NCBI RefSeq assembly: GCF_902459465.1
Contig: NC_047062.1
Span: 4,838,501 to 4,902,500 of the forward strand
Length of the DNA stretch: 64,000 nucleotides
Direction of reading: 5' to 3'
Source: Asterias rubens
Lineage: Eukaryota; Echinodermata; Asteroidea; Forcipulatida; Asteriidae
Below the pieces are notes generated by a model. That model searched no databases, was not told the origin of the DNA, and saw nothing but the letters and a program-made list of their open reading frames with translations. Positions 46,523 to 57,900 of the stretch are shown piece by piece; position 1 is the stretch's first letter, and each line of letters opens with the position of its first letter. Position numbers and translations under genes: made by a program.

Positions 46523-47224
46523 GTAGGCATACCCCTATTGTGAATAATTTTATAACCTATATTTCCTACAAACTAACTTTAATTTTAAATCAATCAAAAC
46601 GACAAGTTGTTAATAAGGTATAGTTTGCTCTGTTAATGTAGTGAACAATTCACTCTCTTATCCGAGTGGTGTCGGTCTCACTCTTTTGAGAGTGAGAGTC
46701 ATTCTGTGTCACTCTGTTGTAAAATTGAAACAAACTTCCCTCCAAATCGAGTTGAAAGTACCCGTCTTACACTCTAAAAAGGGTTAGATGAATGCGATTT
46801 AGAGACGAACACTGTAGTGTAATTAGCAACAAAAGTTTGCAATTGGCACATTAAGTCATTCAGTGTAGCCGCTTTGAAACTTAAAAGCTACCCCTTTTCC
46901 AAATGCAATGATCCTACATTGAATAGTTTATTTAAGGCATGGTTTAATTTATAAACCGATTGCACACCAAAGATTTGTTGATAAAACCTTAAATTAACTT
47001 TGATTCATCCATCACCGAGACAATAGAAGTGTTAATTAAATGATTAGTTGATTATTTAATTAATTTTGTTGTAATAGTATAGGGCATTCTTACCAATCAA
47101 AACCTCGGAACACTTTCATCAAAGTACCGCGGGAGCCCTTTGTAAAACGTTTTAGCGAAACATTTTATGAAACGATATCTTTGATTTATAGAGAATTTGT
47201 TTGATTTAAAACAATGTACTTTAA

Positions 47225-47405
47225 GATAGATATTTGCATCGGAAATAAATAATACTAATTATTTTGTTTTTTACCCATTTTATACACCGATGTGTGTTAT
47301 TACCGATTACTTTCCCGAGCTCTGTGAAAAAAAAATCACATGCATGTTAGTCGGGTTGGGGTTCGAACCCACGACCTTTGCAATTCCAGAGCAGTGTCTT
47401 ACCAA
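47225..47405 (-). mobile_element. SINE fragment abutting the LC8 gene 3 coding exon
   Basis: Matches the SINEs at 26882 and 32509: ATACACCGATGTGTG, TTACTTTCCCGAG, GTTCGAACCCACGACC and AGAGCAGTGTCTTACCAAC. The tRNA-like head is cut off about 27 bp before the acceptor at 47432. Confidence 0.8.
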
Positions 47406-47434
47406 CTTTTGTTTTTTCTTCATCCTCAACAGAC

Positions 47435-47797
47435 ATGTCGACGAACCGCAGCTCGAACCGCAGTTCGATGAACCGCACGACGACGAGTACGTCAAGCCGG
47501 ATGTTCTCGGGCGGCTCCGGCGGCGACAGCTCCCAGAAAGAGGTGGTCATCAAGAATGTAGACATGGATCAAGAGATTCAAGACTACGCCACGGACATCG
47601 CAAGGGCGTCACTTGAGAAGTTCAACGTCGAGAAGGACATTGCAGCCTACATCAAGAAGGAGTTCGACAAGGCGTACAACCCGACTTGGCACTGCATCGT
47701 GGGCAAGAATTTTGGAAGCTACGTCACGCATGAAACCAAGAGCTTTATTTACTTTTACATTGGCCAGACGGCATTTCTGCTCTTCAAATCTGGTTAA
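47435..47797 (+). CDS. Dynein light chain LC8-type, gene 3, with Ser/Thr/Arg-rich N-terminal extension
   Basis: 120 aa from ATG at 47435, two bases after a CTCAACAG acceptor. Residues 1-35 are an extension rich in Ser, Thr, Asn and Arg ([20 protein letters not shown]...GGSGG), absent from canonical LC8. The LC8 domain follows: [59 protein letters not shown] and [17 protein letters not shown], all core residues present. It is more like gene 1 ([32 protein letters not shown]) than gene 2. Internal Met codons at residues 12 and 23 could give shorter forms. AATAAA at 47980-47985 is a likely polyadenylation signal. Confidence 0.95.
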   Translation: MSTNRSSNRSSMNRTTTSTSSRMFSGGSGGDSSQKEVVIKNVDMDQEIQDYATDIARASLEKFNVEKDIAAYIKKEFDKAYNPTWHCIVGKNFGSYVTHETKSFIYFYIGQTAFLLFKSG

Positions 47798-48095
47798 ACC
47801 TGTGGACATTAGCGTTGGTCTGACTTTAACAATATTAATGTAGGCAGAATTGAAAGCCTCGATGTCAGAGGAAAACGGACAAGCAACAATGAACGATTTT
47901 TTTTGATGGACCGTTCAAATATTTCAACCAGTATTTCAAACTCTTAAAAGTAGGGTCATACTTTTGTAATGACCCAGAAAATAAACTGGTATAATTTCGA
48001 TCTTAAAGCTTGTTTGTTTGAAATATTTGAATGGTGGTAATCACGCACAATTTTATGATTTCGTTTGAACTGCTCCCCGTTGATATAGGCACATT

Positions 48096-48470
48096 TTAAA
48101 GCCAGTGGATACTATTGGTAATTGTCAAAGACCAGTCTTCTCACTTGATGTATAAAGTAACAAACCTGTGAAGATTTGAGCTCGTTTGGTCGTCGGAGTT
48201 GCGAGATAACTATGAAAGAAAAAAAACACCCTTTTCACACGAAATTGTGTGCTTTCAGATGCTTGATTTCGGGACCTCAAATTCTAAACTTGAGGTCGTG
48301 AAATCAAATTCGTGGAAAATTACTTCTTTCTCGAAAACTGCTCCACTTCAGAGGGAGCCGTTTCTCACAATGTTTTATACTATCAACCTCTCCCCATTAC
48401 TTGTCACCAAGTAAGGTTTTTATGCTAATAATTATTTTGAGTAATTACCAATAGTGTCCACTGCCTTTAA
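48096..48470. mobile_element. TTAA MITE copy (reverse orientation)
   Basis: TTAA at 48096-48099 and 48467-48470; ends AAGCCAGTGGATACTATTGG / CCAATAGTGTCCACTGCCTT. Confidence 0.87.
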
Positions 48471-49279
48471 ATGAGAAAGGCGAGTATTCGCGTTTGCAAA
48501 TTTCAGTGGCGGCCGTTTGTGAATGCTGCGGCCAGATTTTCGGTTGGTACTTTACCCGCTGTCACCTCGCTAAACTTGTAAGTGCATTTTTTTATAGCCT
48601 ATAAATCAGCATTATGTTAAACAAAAATTAGCACAAAAATAACTATGACCCAACATTTTAGCAGCATGCAATCATTGTCACGTCGATAGGCCTTCGCAAA
48701 GAAACAATATTTGATGCAGGATAAGAACAAAACGACAAAAATTTGTATATTAATTTGTAAAACATCCTAAAACATTTTTTTTTTTTTTTTAGATTTACAA
48801 AAATTATATTCCTAATTCATTTGCTCCCCCCATTTCTGTGTCAAGGACTCCGTTTACCACATATTTTGCCCGTAACTTTCACTTTTCTTTTGGTATAGAC
48901 ATGTGTTACCAACCCAAGGCTCTCATTGGTCCACGGTACACTTGAAAGTTTAAAGCAGTTGCCCTCTTTAATATTAAAATGTTTTTTTTGTAATTTCAAA
49001 AGACTATAGAATAAGGTTCTTATTTATTTTCAAAGTGTATAATGGAGGAGCTAAAAAACTGAATCTCAAAGATTGAAATAAAAAATTAAGAGCATGCTCT
49101 GTTTAACTCCTGAATTGTGGTCGAGAGGTTGAATTAGGCTGTTTATAATAGTAATGTTTTACAGCTGATGCATTCCATCCATACTCGCAAGCATTTTGAC
49201 TTTTACACTGGACAAATCCAGAGCGTTGAGATTAACTTTCGTGTGGGTTTAGGTTAATGTTTGTGCTTTTAGAAGTCGT
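48471..49279. other. Intergenic region, nothing recognised
   Basis: AT-rich; a T run at 48776-48790. No gene or strong repeat was seen. Confidence 0.4.
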
Positions 49280-49288
49280 CTTTTTGCA

Positions 49289-49619
49289 TAGCCTTGCTCA
49301 AGGCAGTCCCATTATTCGCTCCGAAAAGACGCCGCTGTAAACCCACCCGTATACCCTGTGCGTGGGGCGTGCGATCACACCACATGACCCACCCGTATAC
49401 ACACTGTCACAATCGTACGACTACTGTGCACACAAGCCATCCGCACTCGTACCACTAACCGCATGCGGAGGCCGTCAGGCCGACCTGACGGCCTCCGCAT
49501 GCGGATAGTGTACGGGGGCATCGTGTCGTGCGATGTTACGCACAGTGAATACGGGTGGGTTTTTATACAGCGGCGGTCCTTTTTCGGAGTGAATAGTTCG
49601 ACTGCTTTGAGCAAGGCTA
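49289..49619. mobile_element. Fold-back element with TAGCCTTG ends and 9-bp target duplication
   Basis: Ends TAGCCTTGCTCAAGGCAGTC and a near complement finishing GAGCAAGGCTA; arms share CGCTGTA, ACCCACCCGTAT and CTGTGCGT and meet at a perfect core (CCGCATGCGGAGGCCGTCAG mirrored). The left arm has about 60 bp of extra sequence. CTTTTTGCA flanks it at 49280-49288 and 49620-49628. Confidence 0.9.
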
Positions 49620-49628
49620 CTTTTTGCA

Positions 49629-50802
49629 GAGCTGTCACGTATTGAGAGAGTTGCCACAACTTGTGATTAGAAGCAATTTTCATTACCCCCACCCCTCCCC
49701 CAGTTTTGACGAAAAATGGCGTCGGGCAACCTCTTCGCCAAAGACAACTTGTGGGGGTTGCAGTGCCCAAATTGTGACCTGGGTTGTTGACTTCCAACTT
49801 GAGGTATTTGGGATGACATGGGCCCTGACAAAATGGTGTTATTTGCCGAGAGGTATAGGGACACTTTTAAAGATTGATTCTTGGACGTTTGATTTAAAAC
49901 GGGGGTTGGTGTATTTTTAATTGCAGGGGGAATAACTCGACTTGCATTGGGACTCCCCTTATCAAATTGAGCGGAGAATAACATTTACTATAGAGTCAAT
50001 GATAATTTTCCCTTTACTGTTAAAACCGGGAGACTTCTAAGCATTTTAAAAGTATTTTTGATTAAAAGCATTCTGCACTGTATGCTTAGTAGAGTTCATC
50101 GTTCATCCATCAATACAAAGTATAGTCCCGGCTTTTATTGTTGAACTGCGCCCTCTGTCGACTCTTCAAAAAATAGAATCCATTGTTGATTAACAAGATT
50201 TGACTCAAGGCAGAAACATTATTATGGACGAACATAGGCGGTGGATAATGGTTAAACCACATTTTGTATTTGATTATGGAAAAGAACATGCCCTGTGCCC
50301 CAATTCGGCGTCAAAATTCAATATGCAATATTAACCTCCCCCTTCTCCTTACTCTTATCATTTGCCAAAGACTATAATTATGCTGTAATTTACAAGAAAC
50401 CTTGATAATGTCACTAAATTTATCAGAGTGTTTCAAAGTTTCGTGCTTATGAAGCTGTGTTTCCGGTAACTTTGGATAGTTCTTACGGAGTGGCGACAAT
50501 CGAGAGAGTGACGGGCCGCTAGGGGCAACTCGGCTTGCTGAGGGCATTTCTTCCTGATGGGAACTGCATGTTGATGGGATTGAATTATCGTGATCTTGCT
50601 TTGTTTAGATAGAGACCTTCGTTTCTGCCGGTGTCGGTTTGTCCCATATGGAATTATGTCCGTCGGAGATTCTGTTCCCCTCATGAGAAATTGACATGGG
50701 CTGGAGGAGGTAATTCAAAAGAGGGCGCTACTTTCAGAAGTTTGTACACAGTTTGCCATAATTGGGGACCGAATCTTCGGGGTACAGTATTCCCTGGGAT
50801 AC
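49629..50802. other. Intergenic region, nothing recognised
   Basis: No supported gene; open frames on both strands lack family features or splice support. Confidence 0.4.
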
Positions 50803-51166
50803 CGGTGTCAGATGCAATTGTGTCCGCCATGCAATACTGTCTGCTCTGGACACTTTTGCATATATGCTATCCTGCATGGGGTTATGCAAAAACCGCCCGG
50901 TGGACATGTACGTACATGACTGTACATGTGTACAGTCATGCACTAAACATACGTAATATGCAGCATGAATATTCACGTATTTTATGCAGCGAATACCCAA
51001 TGGCCGAACATTTCCCATGTCATTCATGACATGCACTTAGCTTGTAAACTAAATGGCGAACGTGTTCCGTCGACCAAGGGCGTTTATTTTACTGCAAGGA
51101 CGGTTTTGCACCGGGCGGACATAACTGTATATGCAAATGTGTCTGGGCGGACACAATTGCATTACT
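50803..51166. repeat. Inverted second copy of the 9085-9525 element
   Basis: Reverse complement matches 9190-9525 with modest divergence, including TGCAATTGTGTCCGCC at both sides and the centre GTCATTCATGAC. Confidence 0.8.
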
Positions 51167-51180
51167 TTTTGAGAAAACAT

Positions 51181-51392
51181 TAAAACAATATCAATTCTCG
51201 ATATCGAGAATTCCAAAACACATGTGACACGGCGAACTGTGCGGAAACAAGGATGGGTTTTCCTGTTATTTTCTTCCGACTCTATGACCGATTGAGCCTA
51301 AATTTCCACAGGTTTATTATGTTATATAAAAGTTGTGATACATTAAGTGTGGGCCTTGGACAATACTGTTTACCGAAAGTGTATGCATTTTA
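51181..51392. mobile_element. Truncated copy of the second TTAA MITE family
   Basis: Shares ACCGATTGAGCCTAAATTT, CACAGGTTTATTAT and TTACCGAAAGTGT with the complement of 37514-37867; TTAA occurs at both edges. The left terminal motif is missing. Confidence 0.6.
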
Positions 51393-51463
51393 ACAGTCTA
51401 TTTCACGGCGTGTAACAATAATGGCGGCGCTGCGATGAGAAGGGCTGCTTTTAGATCCCGATT

Positions 51464-51550
51464 ATGTCGTGCGCACGAGATAATATGTCATGCGCACGAG
51501 ATAATATGTCGTGCGCACGAGATAATACAAGTCGTGCGCACGAGATAGTT
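51464..51550. repeat. Four 21-bp units with palindromic core TCGTGCGCACGA
   Basis: Units of GTCGTGCGCACGAGATAATA are repeated four times with small changes, about 400 bp upstream of the SLC16 start codon. Confidence 0.85.
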
Positions 51551-51958
51551 AAAATATTGTTTTTTAAATGTCCCTTTAGGGGCTCCGTATAATAGTCTCT
51601 CTGCCACAACTGAAACTAATGTTATCCACATTCCAACACGCGAGCTTAAGCATACGTGTAGCCTTTTGTCAAGGCCTTTGCGGAGCCGTGATCCAAAGCG
51701 ACTAGGGGATAGCGGCTCTGTGAAGCTGTCCAAGCCAAGAACTAGATCTACGTCGAACATGGTCCGCGTGTAGAGTTTGTCAGGACGATCGAGTTGCCCC
51801 TAACACTATTTTCTGTTCATACGTGAAAAGCAGTGCGTGGGTCAAAGCAGTGAGCGTTGTGCATGTGTGTGTGGAGGTTGTGACTAAATCTTTGCCTTGA
51901 TTGGGGCTTATTTCACCATTTATATTCTGAAAGCTCTTCGAGAAGCTTGACAAAAATA

Positions 51959-54900
51959 ATGGAGGCAGAAAGTTCACGCAAGTCGTCTGCACAAGTGGAC
52001 AGAGGTTGGGCCTGGGTGGTTTGCATTGCAGGCCATTTCTGTATCGCATTAACCATCGGGTATGCTACGTCACTTGGTGTCTTCTTCATCGAATGGAAAG
52101 ACCAGTTTGAATTGTCTGCTACATCTTCAAGTTGGGTGGTTGGTATGCCGCTATTGGTTGGAAGTTTCGGATGTGAGTATGCAACAGTTGATTTGACTCT
52201 TTATTACTCCATCTATCTCTCTCTATTTTGTATTTTCACCGTCGTTAAATTCAGAATTAGAATTGAATGTTTTACTCCGCATTTCCTTCAGTACACTCAG
52301 GCCCAAGCCAATCCATTTAAGAGCCGAGTGTTTTTACAGAAAAGAAATGGTTTTAAATCAGATAAACATGGTCTTTTTTATACGGACATCTATACCTGTT
52401 GAATGGTGAAATTGCCGTGAAAGTTACCAGGACTAGTAGGCCTACCATTCTGTTTGAGAATTATTTCCCGGTCGCACTCTACATTACGAATGGACTTGAC
52501 ATAACCCCACAGTCCGCTTTCGAGTTATTTATAACGAAAAAATTACCGAAAATCTTATTTTGGAAGAACATTTGCGCATGAAACCGTTGAGCAACAAATA
52601 CAGCAGTCAAAGGAAACACACAACGACTTTCAAGTTGTTAGGGAGATGTGTGCACTGTAAACGAGTAATAATTGATCCAACAACGAAGCAATAAGGAATA
52701 AGGGTATAGTCAAGAGTGTCAATCGCTTCACACTGTCGCGGCAGTACCATTTCATATTGCTTTTTATAAAATCAAAATGGTGAGCACTCTCTATGTAACC
52801 ATTCTTCAAAGTGAGAGAAAAAAACCTAAATCAATGATGCATAAAGGCTTAAACCCATTTACGTGCAGAGGCTTTTCAATGTGGTCTTTATTGAGTCTCA
52901 CTGAACCAACAAATATTGACCTGGATGCCAAATTATTCTGAAGACCATTTCAACACGTACGAGTCCTTGGTTTATCGGATTCCATTTTTATGTGGAACAA
53001 TAAAGGTTCATTTTTGTTGGTGGGTTACTTGAAGGTAAACAACCCTATTAAGAACTTCGTCTAAATCGCACGCTTGAAAATATCGTGAGTGGTATGGTAC
53101 ACAAGTGATTCGATTGGTACATCTATGGGCCAATAAACATTTTTCTCATCAAACAACTACATTAATTTTTTTAGGAAAAGAGTAACAGCTTAAAATAATT
53201 AGAAAAGTTGATGCGATGGTTTTGAAGTAAAAAACATGTATTGTTTAGTTCTGAAACTGAAAATACATCAAGAAGACTGATGACGAAAATGTAATTAATT
53301 GTACTTCTCCGTCTCCGTTCAAACTTTGAATGACTATGGACAGAGTACGCCACCAACGATAAAAGAAGGGATACTCAGGACATTGTCGTACTTGTGTACG
53401 GTTGTGCAATGAATAAAAGAATATTGTCACCAGGGGTCGATTTCACACAGGATGGAAACCGACCCTGGTCATCATGGTCCCTTTCCCTTTTATGAAACCA
53501 CGGCTTCGGCCCAAGATTCGGCTCAGGCTAGCTTGGCCCTGCGGTTGTTTGGAGGTAAATAGCTGCACGTACGCTACGCGAGCAAAAACGTAAAAGTGAA
53601 CGTCAGAAAATGATGTTGTGTCGGGGAGACCTCACCACTTTTGGGGCTTATTGGCCCAAAGAGGCATTTAGTTATCGGTGATGGTCTTTTGCAACCGGTG
53701 ATCAAATTTGTCATCGGTGGTGGTCCTATATGCAATCGGTGATCAACTTTAGCGAGCGGTGATAAAACACGATCGGTGGTCCATTTTAGCAATCGGTCAT
53801 GCATATTCACGACCGTTGATGGTATATAGCGAACGGTCATGCATATTCACGACCGTTGATGGCTTTTTGCAATCGGTGGTCAACTTTAGTGATCGATGGT
53901 GGCTTTTTGCAATCGGTCAACTTCAGGGATCGGTGATGGCTTTTTGCAATCGGTCAACTTTAGTGATCGGTGATGGCTTTTTGAAATCGGTCGACTTTAG
54001 GGATCGGTGCTGGCTTTTTGCAGTTGGTCAACTTTAGGGATCGGTGATGGCTTTTTGTAAGGGAAAAATGGCTATACTGCTGCACATGGGAAAGGTCGAC
54101 CAAGTCGGAGGTTTGCCTGTCTTGGCCAATATTGGTTTTGTGCGGCACACCATTTCGGCAAAATGGTGAACCTTTAATGGGCCAATGCTGGTTTTGTAGC
54201 AGTGCACCATTTTGGGAAAGTGGTAGAAAACCTGCAGTGGTCCAATACTGGTTTTGCGGCACACCATTTGGGAAAACAGCCAGAAAACCTCTCATTGAGC
54301 CAATACTGGTTTTGTAGCTGCACACCATTTTTGTCAAAATGGTGTCAGCAGGCCTCAACCTTCAGCTTCAGGGGGGCAAGGCCACTTGGCCTCAACAGCT
54401 CTCAAAAAGAAAGGGGCACCAAGGCCAACTGAAAGGGCACCAAGGCCATTTTCAAACCTTTATTTGTTGATGATTATGTTAAAATACTTTCCACTGATTT
54501 CAAGATGGTAGTCAACTTTCCAACCGATATTTATTTCGTTGTCGCTGAAATTGAATTAAAGTTTAAAAATATTTGTTTCTGAATTATTTACAGTTTTTTT
54601 GCAGCGCTCGAATTGCAAACGATTACCCCAGTAAAACTTACCCCCTAACCCTTAATCATCGACTTAATTAAACTCCCTTCTGGTCATCTGAAAACAAATC
54701 GTTGCTCCAGAACAAAGAATTGTTGAAAAAAAATCATACAGAAAAAAATATTAAGAAAAATAATTCCCTGCGTGCTAATCTGAAGAAAAAAGACAAGTTA
54801 GTCTCTGGCTCACCACTACCCCAACTCTGCGAGACAAACGAGCCCAACCCACCCCACGCCAACAACCCCCATCATACACCTACAACCCGGAGGCTCAGCT

Positions 54901-57900
54901 AAATCCGATGATTTGGAAAAATATTTATTTCTTTTTTTCCCTTCTTTTTTTTATATAAATATGATTAAGAAAATTAAAAACGAACCCTCAACCCCTTAGC
55001 ACAAAATAATTGGCCTAGCATTTAGCTAAACTTGTAAGATGTATTTTGCATGCCGGCGTTTATGCCATGCTAGACTGCGCTAAATAATTACTATAAAAAA
55101 AGTAAACAAACGCACCTAATTAAAAAATGCTTCTAAAGTTGGCACTTTGCTACAACTCTAGCCCTTTCGCCTTCCTGCTTATTTTTGCATCTTTTGTGGG
55201 GATGGCATGCTGATTAATCAATAATGAACTTGATGGAGTATGATGATTGCCAAATTAGTGCTCTGCCGTTTGACGTTTTACAATTCCACGCTTTTTGTGT
55301 GTACACAAACATGTGTTTGGCAATGAAAAACAAAGTCGCAAGGCAGGCAGATCACTGGTAGTGGTGGGTCACAAACATTAATCCAGTACAAGCCTTGGAC
55401 ACCAGCGAAATAGCCAGGGGAAAAACATAGACTGTATCCAGCCCCCGGCCGCGCGCCTCCCCGCCCCATCCGCTACAAATACAGATCTCAATGGACAAAA
55501 TCAGTGCGAAAATGCGTAATTTAATGTAGGGACTTGTAGCGAGTTTATACATTGGAGTAGTCTGGTGCTGCGTTTTTAGTAGTAAACAGCTCAACAACGT
55601 TTGATATGGTTACCATGCCACATTCTCGACACATTGTTATTGCACAGAAGCAGCATTGTAAAAAACTATTGTGCGGGATCGTACGTTTACCTCCATATAA
55701 ATTAAATGGGTCACAATGTTAACATTAAATAACTTTTTCGAATAAATAATGTTATGGAATCAATGGAAAAGGGCACGACGGCCAAGTGGCCGTAAGGTAC
55801 GTGATTTTTAAAAGGGCTTCAAGGCAATTGGCTGGGGCATCGCGGCAATGGCCGCTGGTGGCCGCTGTAGAGGTCGAGGCCTGTTTTAAGTTAATTATGT
55901 ACAAATACCGAGTCAATCGTTTTATGGAATTGCGTCAACATTGTGTTTAATGACAGGTTTGTTCATGGGTGACGTAGCTCTGTGGCTCGGTATACGTCGT
56001 GTCTCAATGTTAGGCTCTGCTGTGAGTGGACTCGCCAGCATACTGGCATCATTTTCTACCAATGTCTGGCACCTCTACCTCAGCGGTGCAATGTCAGGTA
56101 AGCGTTAATACAATCCTGAGAAATCAGGGTGAAAGGACATGTCAGGGTGAGTGAAGGCAAAGGCCCTTTTTCGAATCCACGGCTACGGCTTTCGATTCGG
56201 CTTTAGGCTCCGTTATATCGTCTGAAGCCCTGAGCACGTACGCGCAAAAGTACGCAATATTGTCAAAACAACCGCGGGGCCAAGCTAGTAGCCTGAGCCA
56301 AATCTGGAGCCATAAAAGCCGTGGTTTCGAAAAAGGTCAATGTTGTCGTTTAACTGGTACCAGAGCAATTTTTTTACGGGAATGATTTTTTATTATTCAT
56401 ACACTTCTGACATTTGACACTCTAAATTGAAGGGATTAAAAAGTTATGGACCAATCCATTTTGTTAATTTAAAAATAAATATCTTAGATTTGAGTTTTAA
56501 TTTCTTTGGATTTTGTTTTATTCATAAAATGGATTGTCCCTAATTACAATCCTTTGGAGTAACTTTTCAATCCCTTCCATTTAGAAGTCGATCACTTAGT
56601 CTTAGATCGGGAGAGTTTGTCTATGGAAAAGCGTTTGAAAAGCGTTTGTTATTAAATGCATATGGTTGGAAAGATGTTTTGATCCTCACAAACAATGTCT
56701 CGAAATTGCACGATTTCCCTATATACGTCATGTACTATACATGGCAGACCGTGTTACGCAAAATAAAAGACAAACCGCGCCATTACGTGGTAAATTTGTG
56801 TGGATCATTATATTCTACTTTTAAGACTTCGTTCTAACCATACATTTCATAAGAAACGGTTTCAAACTCTTAGACCAACTTGCCCGATCCAGGGAAACGT
56901 GTCTCTTACATCCCTAGCTCAAGGTTTGGGAAAAACTGGGCACAGTTAAAACTTACCTTTGACGGCGTGCGTCAAAATGAAAATACTTGCGCGTCATGCG
57001 CGGGAGTTTGCTTCGTTTTAAATCCTCCATGCTGCAATGCAAAAAGGAGCTCCCAATAACGTATTATCATGAGTGATGACGGAACACTAGGGCTTTTCGC
57101 GAATCTTTCTGAAAAGTACCGGGGAAGGGTCTCCAAAACGATTGTTTTTGACACAATCAAAATTAGTCTGTGTAATCCCAAGTGAATTCAATTTCCTTAT
57201 TGATTGAAAACATTTGAAATGAATTTCAGCAAAGATCTTTCGTTCCAGGTCTTTTACTTGGTCCACACAAGAGAACCCTTTGGAAAAGGGGAATATTTTA
57301 ACAACTACTTCATTGTGTGAGCTATAACCGCAAAGCCCGAGCCAAATCTCTGTTTTCTTTTTATCCAGGCATAGGACTTATGTTGGTAGTTTCTCCATCA
57401 TTGGTAATACTGTCTCAATACTTCAGGAAAAGATTCGCTCTGGCCGTCGGGCTACTCGTTGTGGGACTCAGCACAGGTCAGTCTGTCTTCCCACTTTTGT
57501 TTCGTCTCTTGATTGTAAACTACGGCTGGAGGGGAGCCATGATGATTGGAGGAGCTATCCAGATGAATAGTGTGGCAGCTTGCGCCCTCTTTCGACCACT
57601 CAGGTCATCAAGTTCGGACAAAGTTAAGCGTGTAGGAAGAAGATTGGAGGGATTGGATAATAAAGGGGCGATCGACATGGACATGGGAACTACTCCAAGT
57701 GGCACGTTACGGAATACTTCCCAGGAAACGCAGACTCCTGATCAAAAAAGAAAAACAACGAACACAGAAAAAGACAACCTCAACGAACTATCAGAAAGAA
57801 AGTTAGAAACGAAGGAATTAGATTACACGAAATCTTTAGACAGTATTCCGATCAAAGCAGTTGTCTCAGATCAACAGTTAAATGTAAAGCTTCACTCACA

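Noticed and set aside
49375-49984. Overlapping open frames on both strands near 49.4-50.0 kb
   Set aside because: They lie over the palindromic fold-back element, which makes mirror-image frames.
51488-51760. Minus-strand 90-codon frame upstream of SLC16
   Set aside because: Its C-terminal part is a translation of the TCGTGCGCACGA repeats; no family features or splice support.
57317-57368. Start of the SLC16 long exon at an upstream in-frame codon
   Set aside because: The segment lies before the TTATCCAG acceptor at 57361-57368; phase and protein continuity show it is intron.
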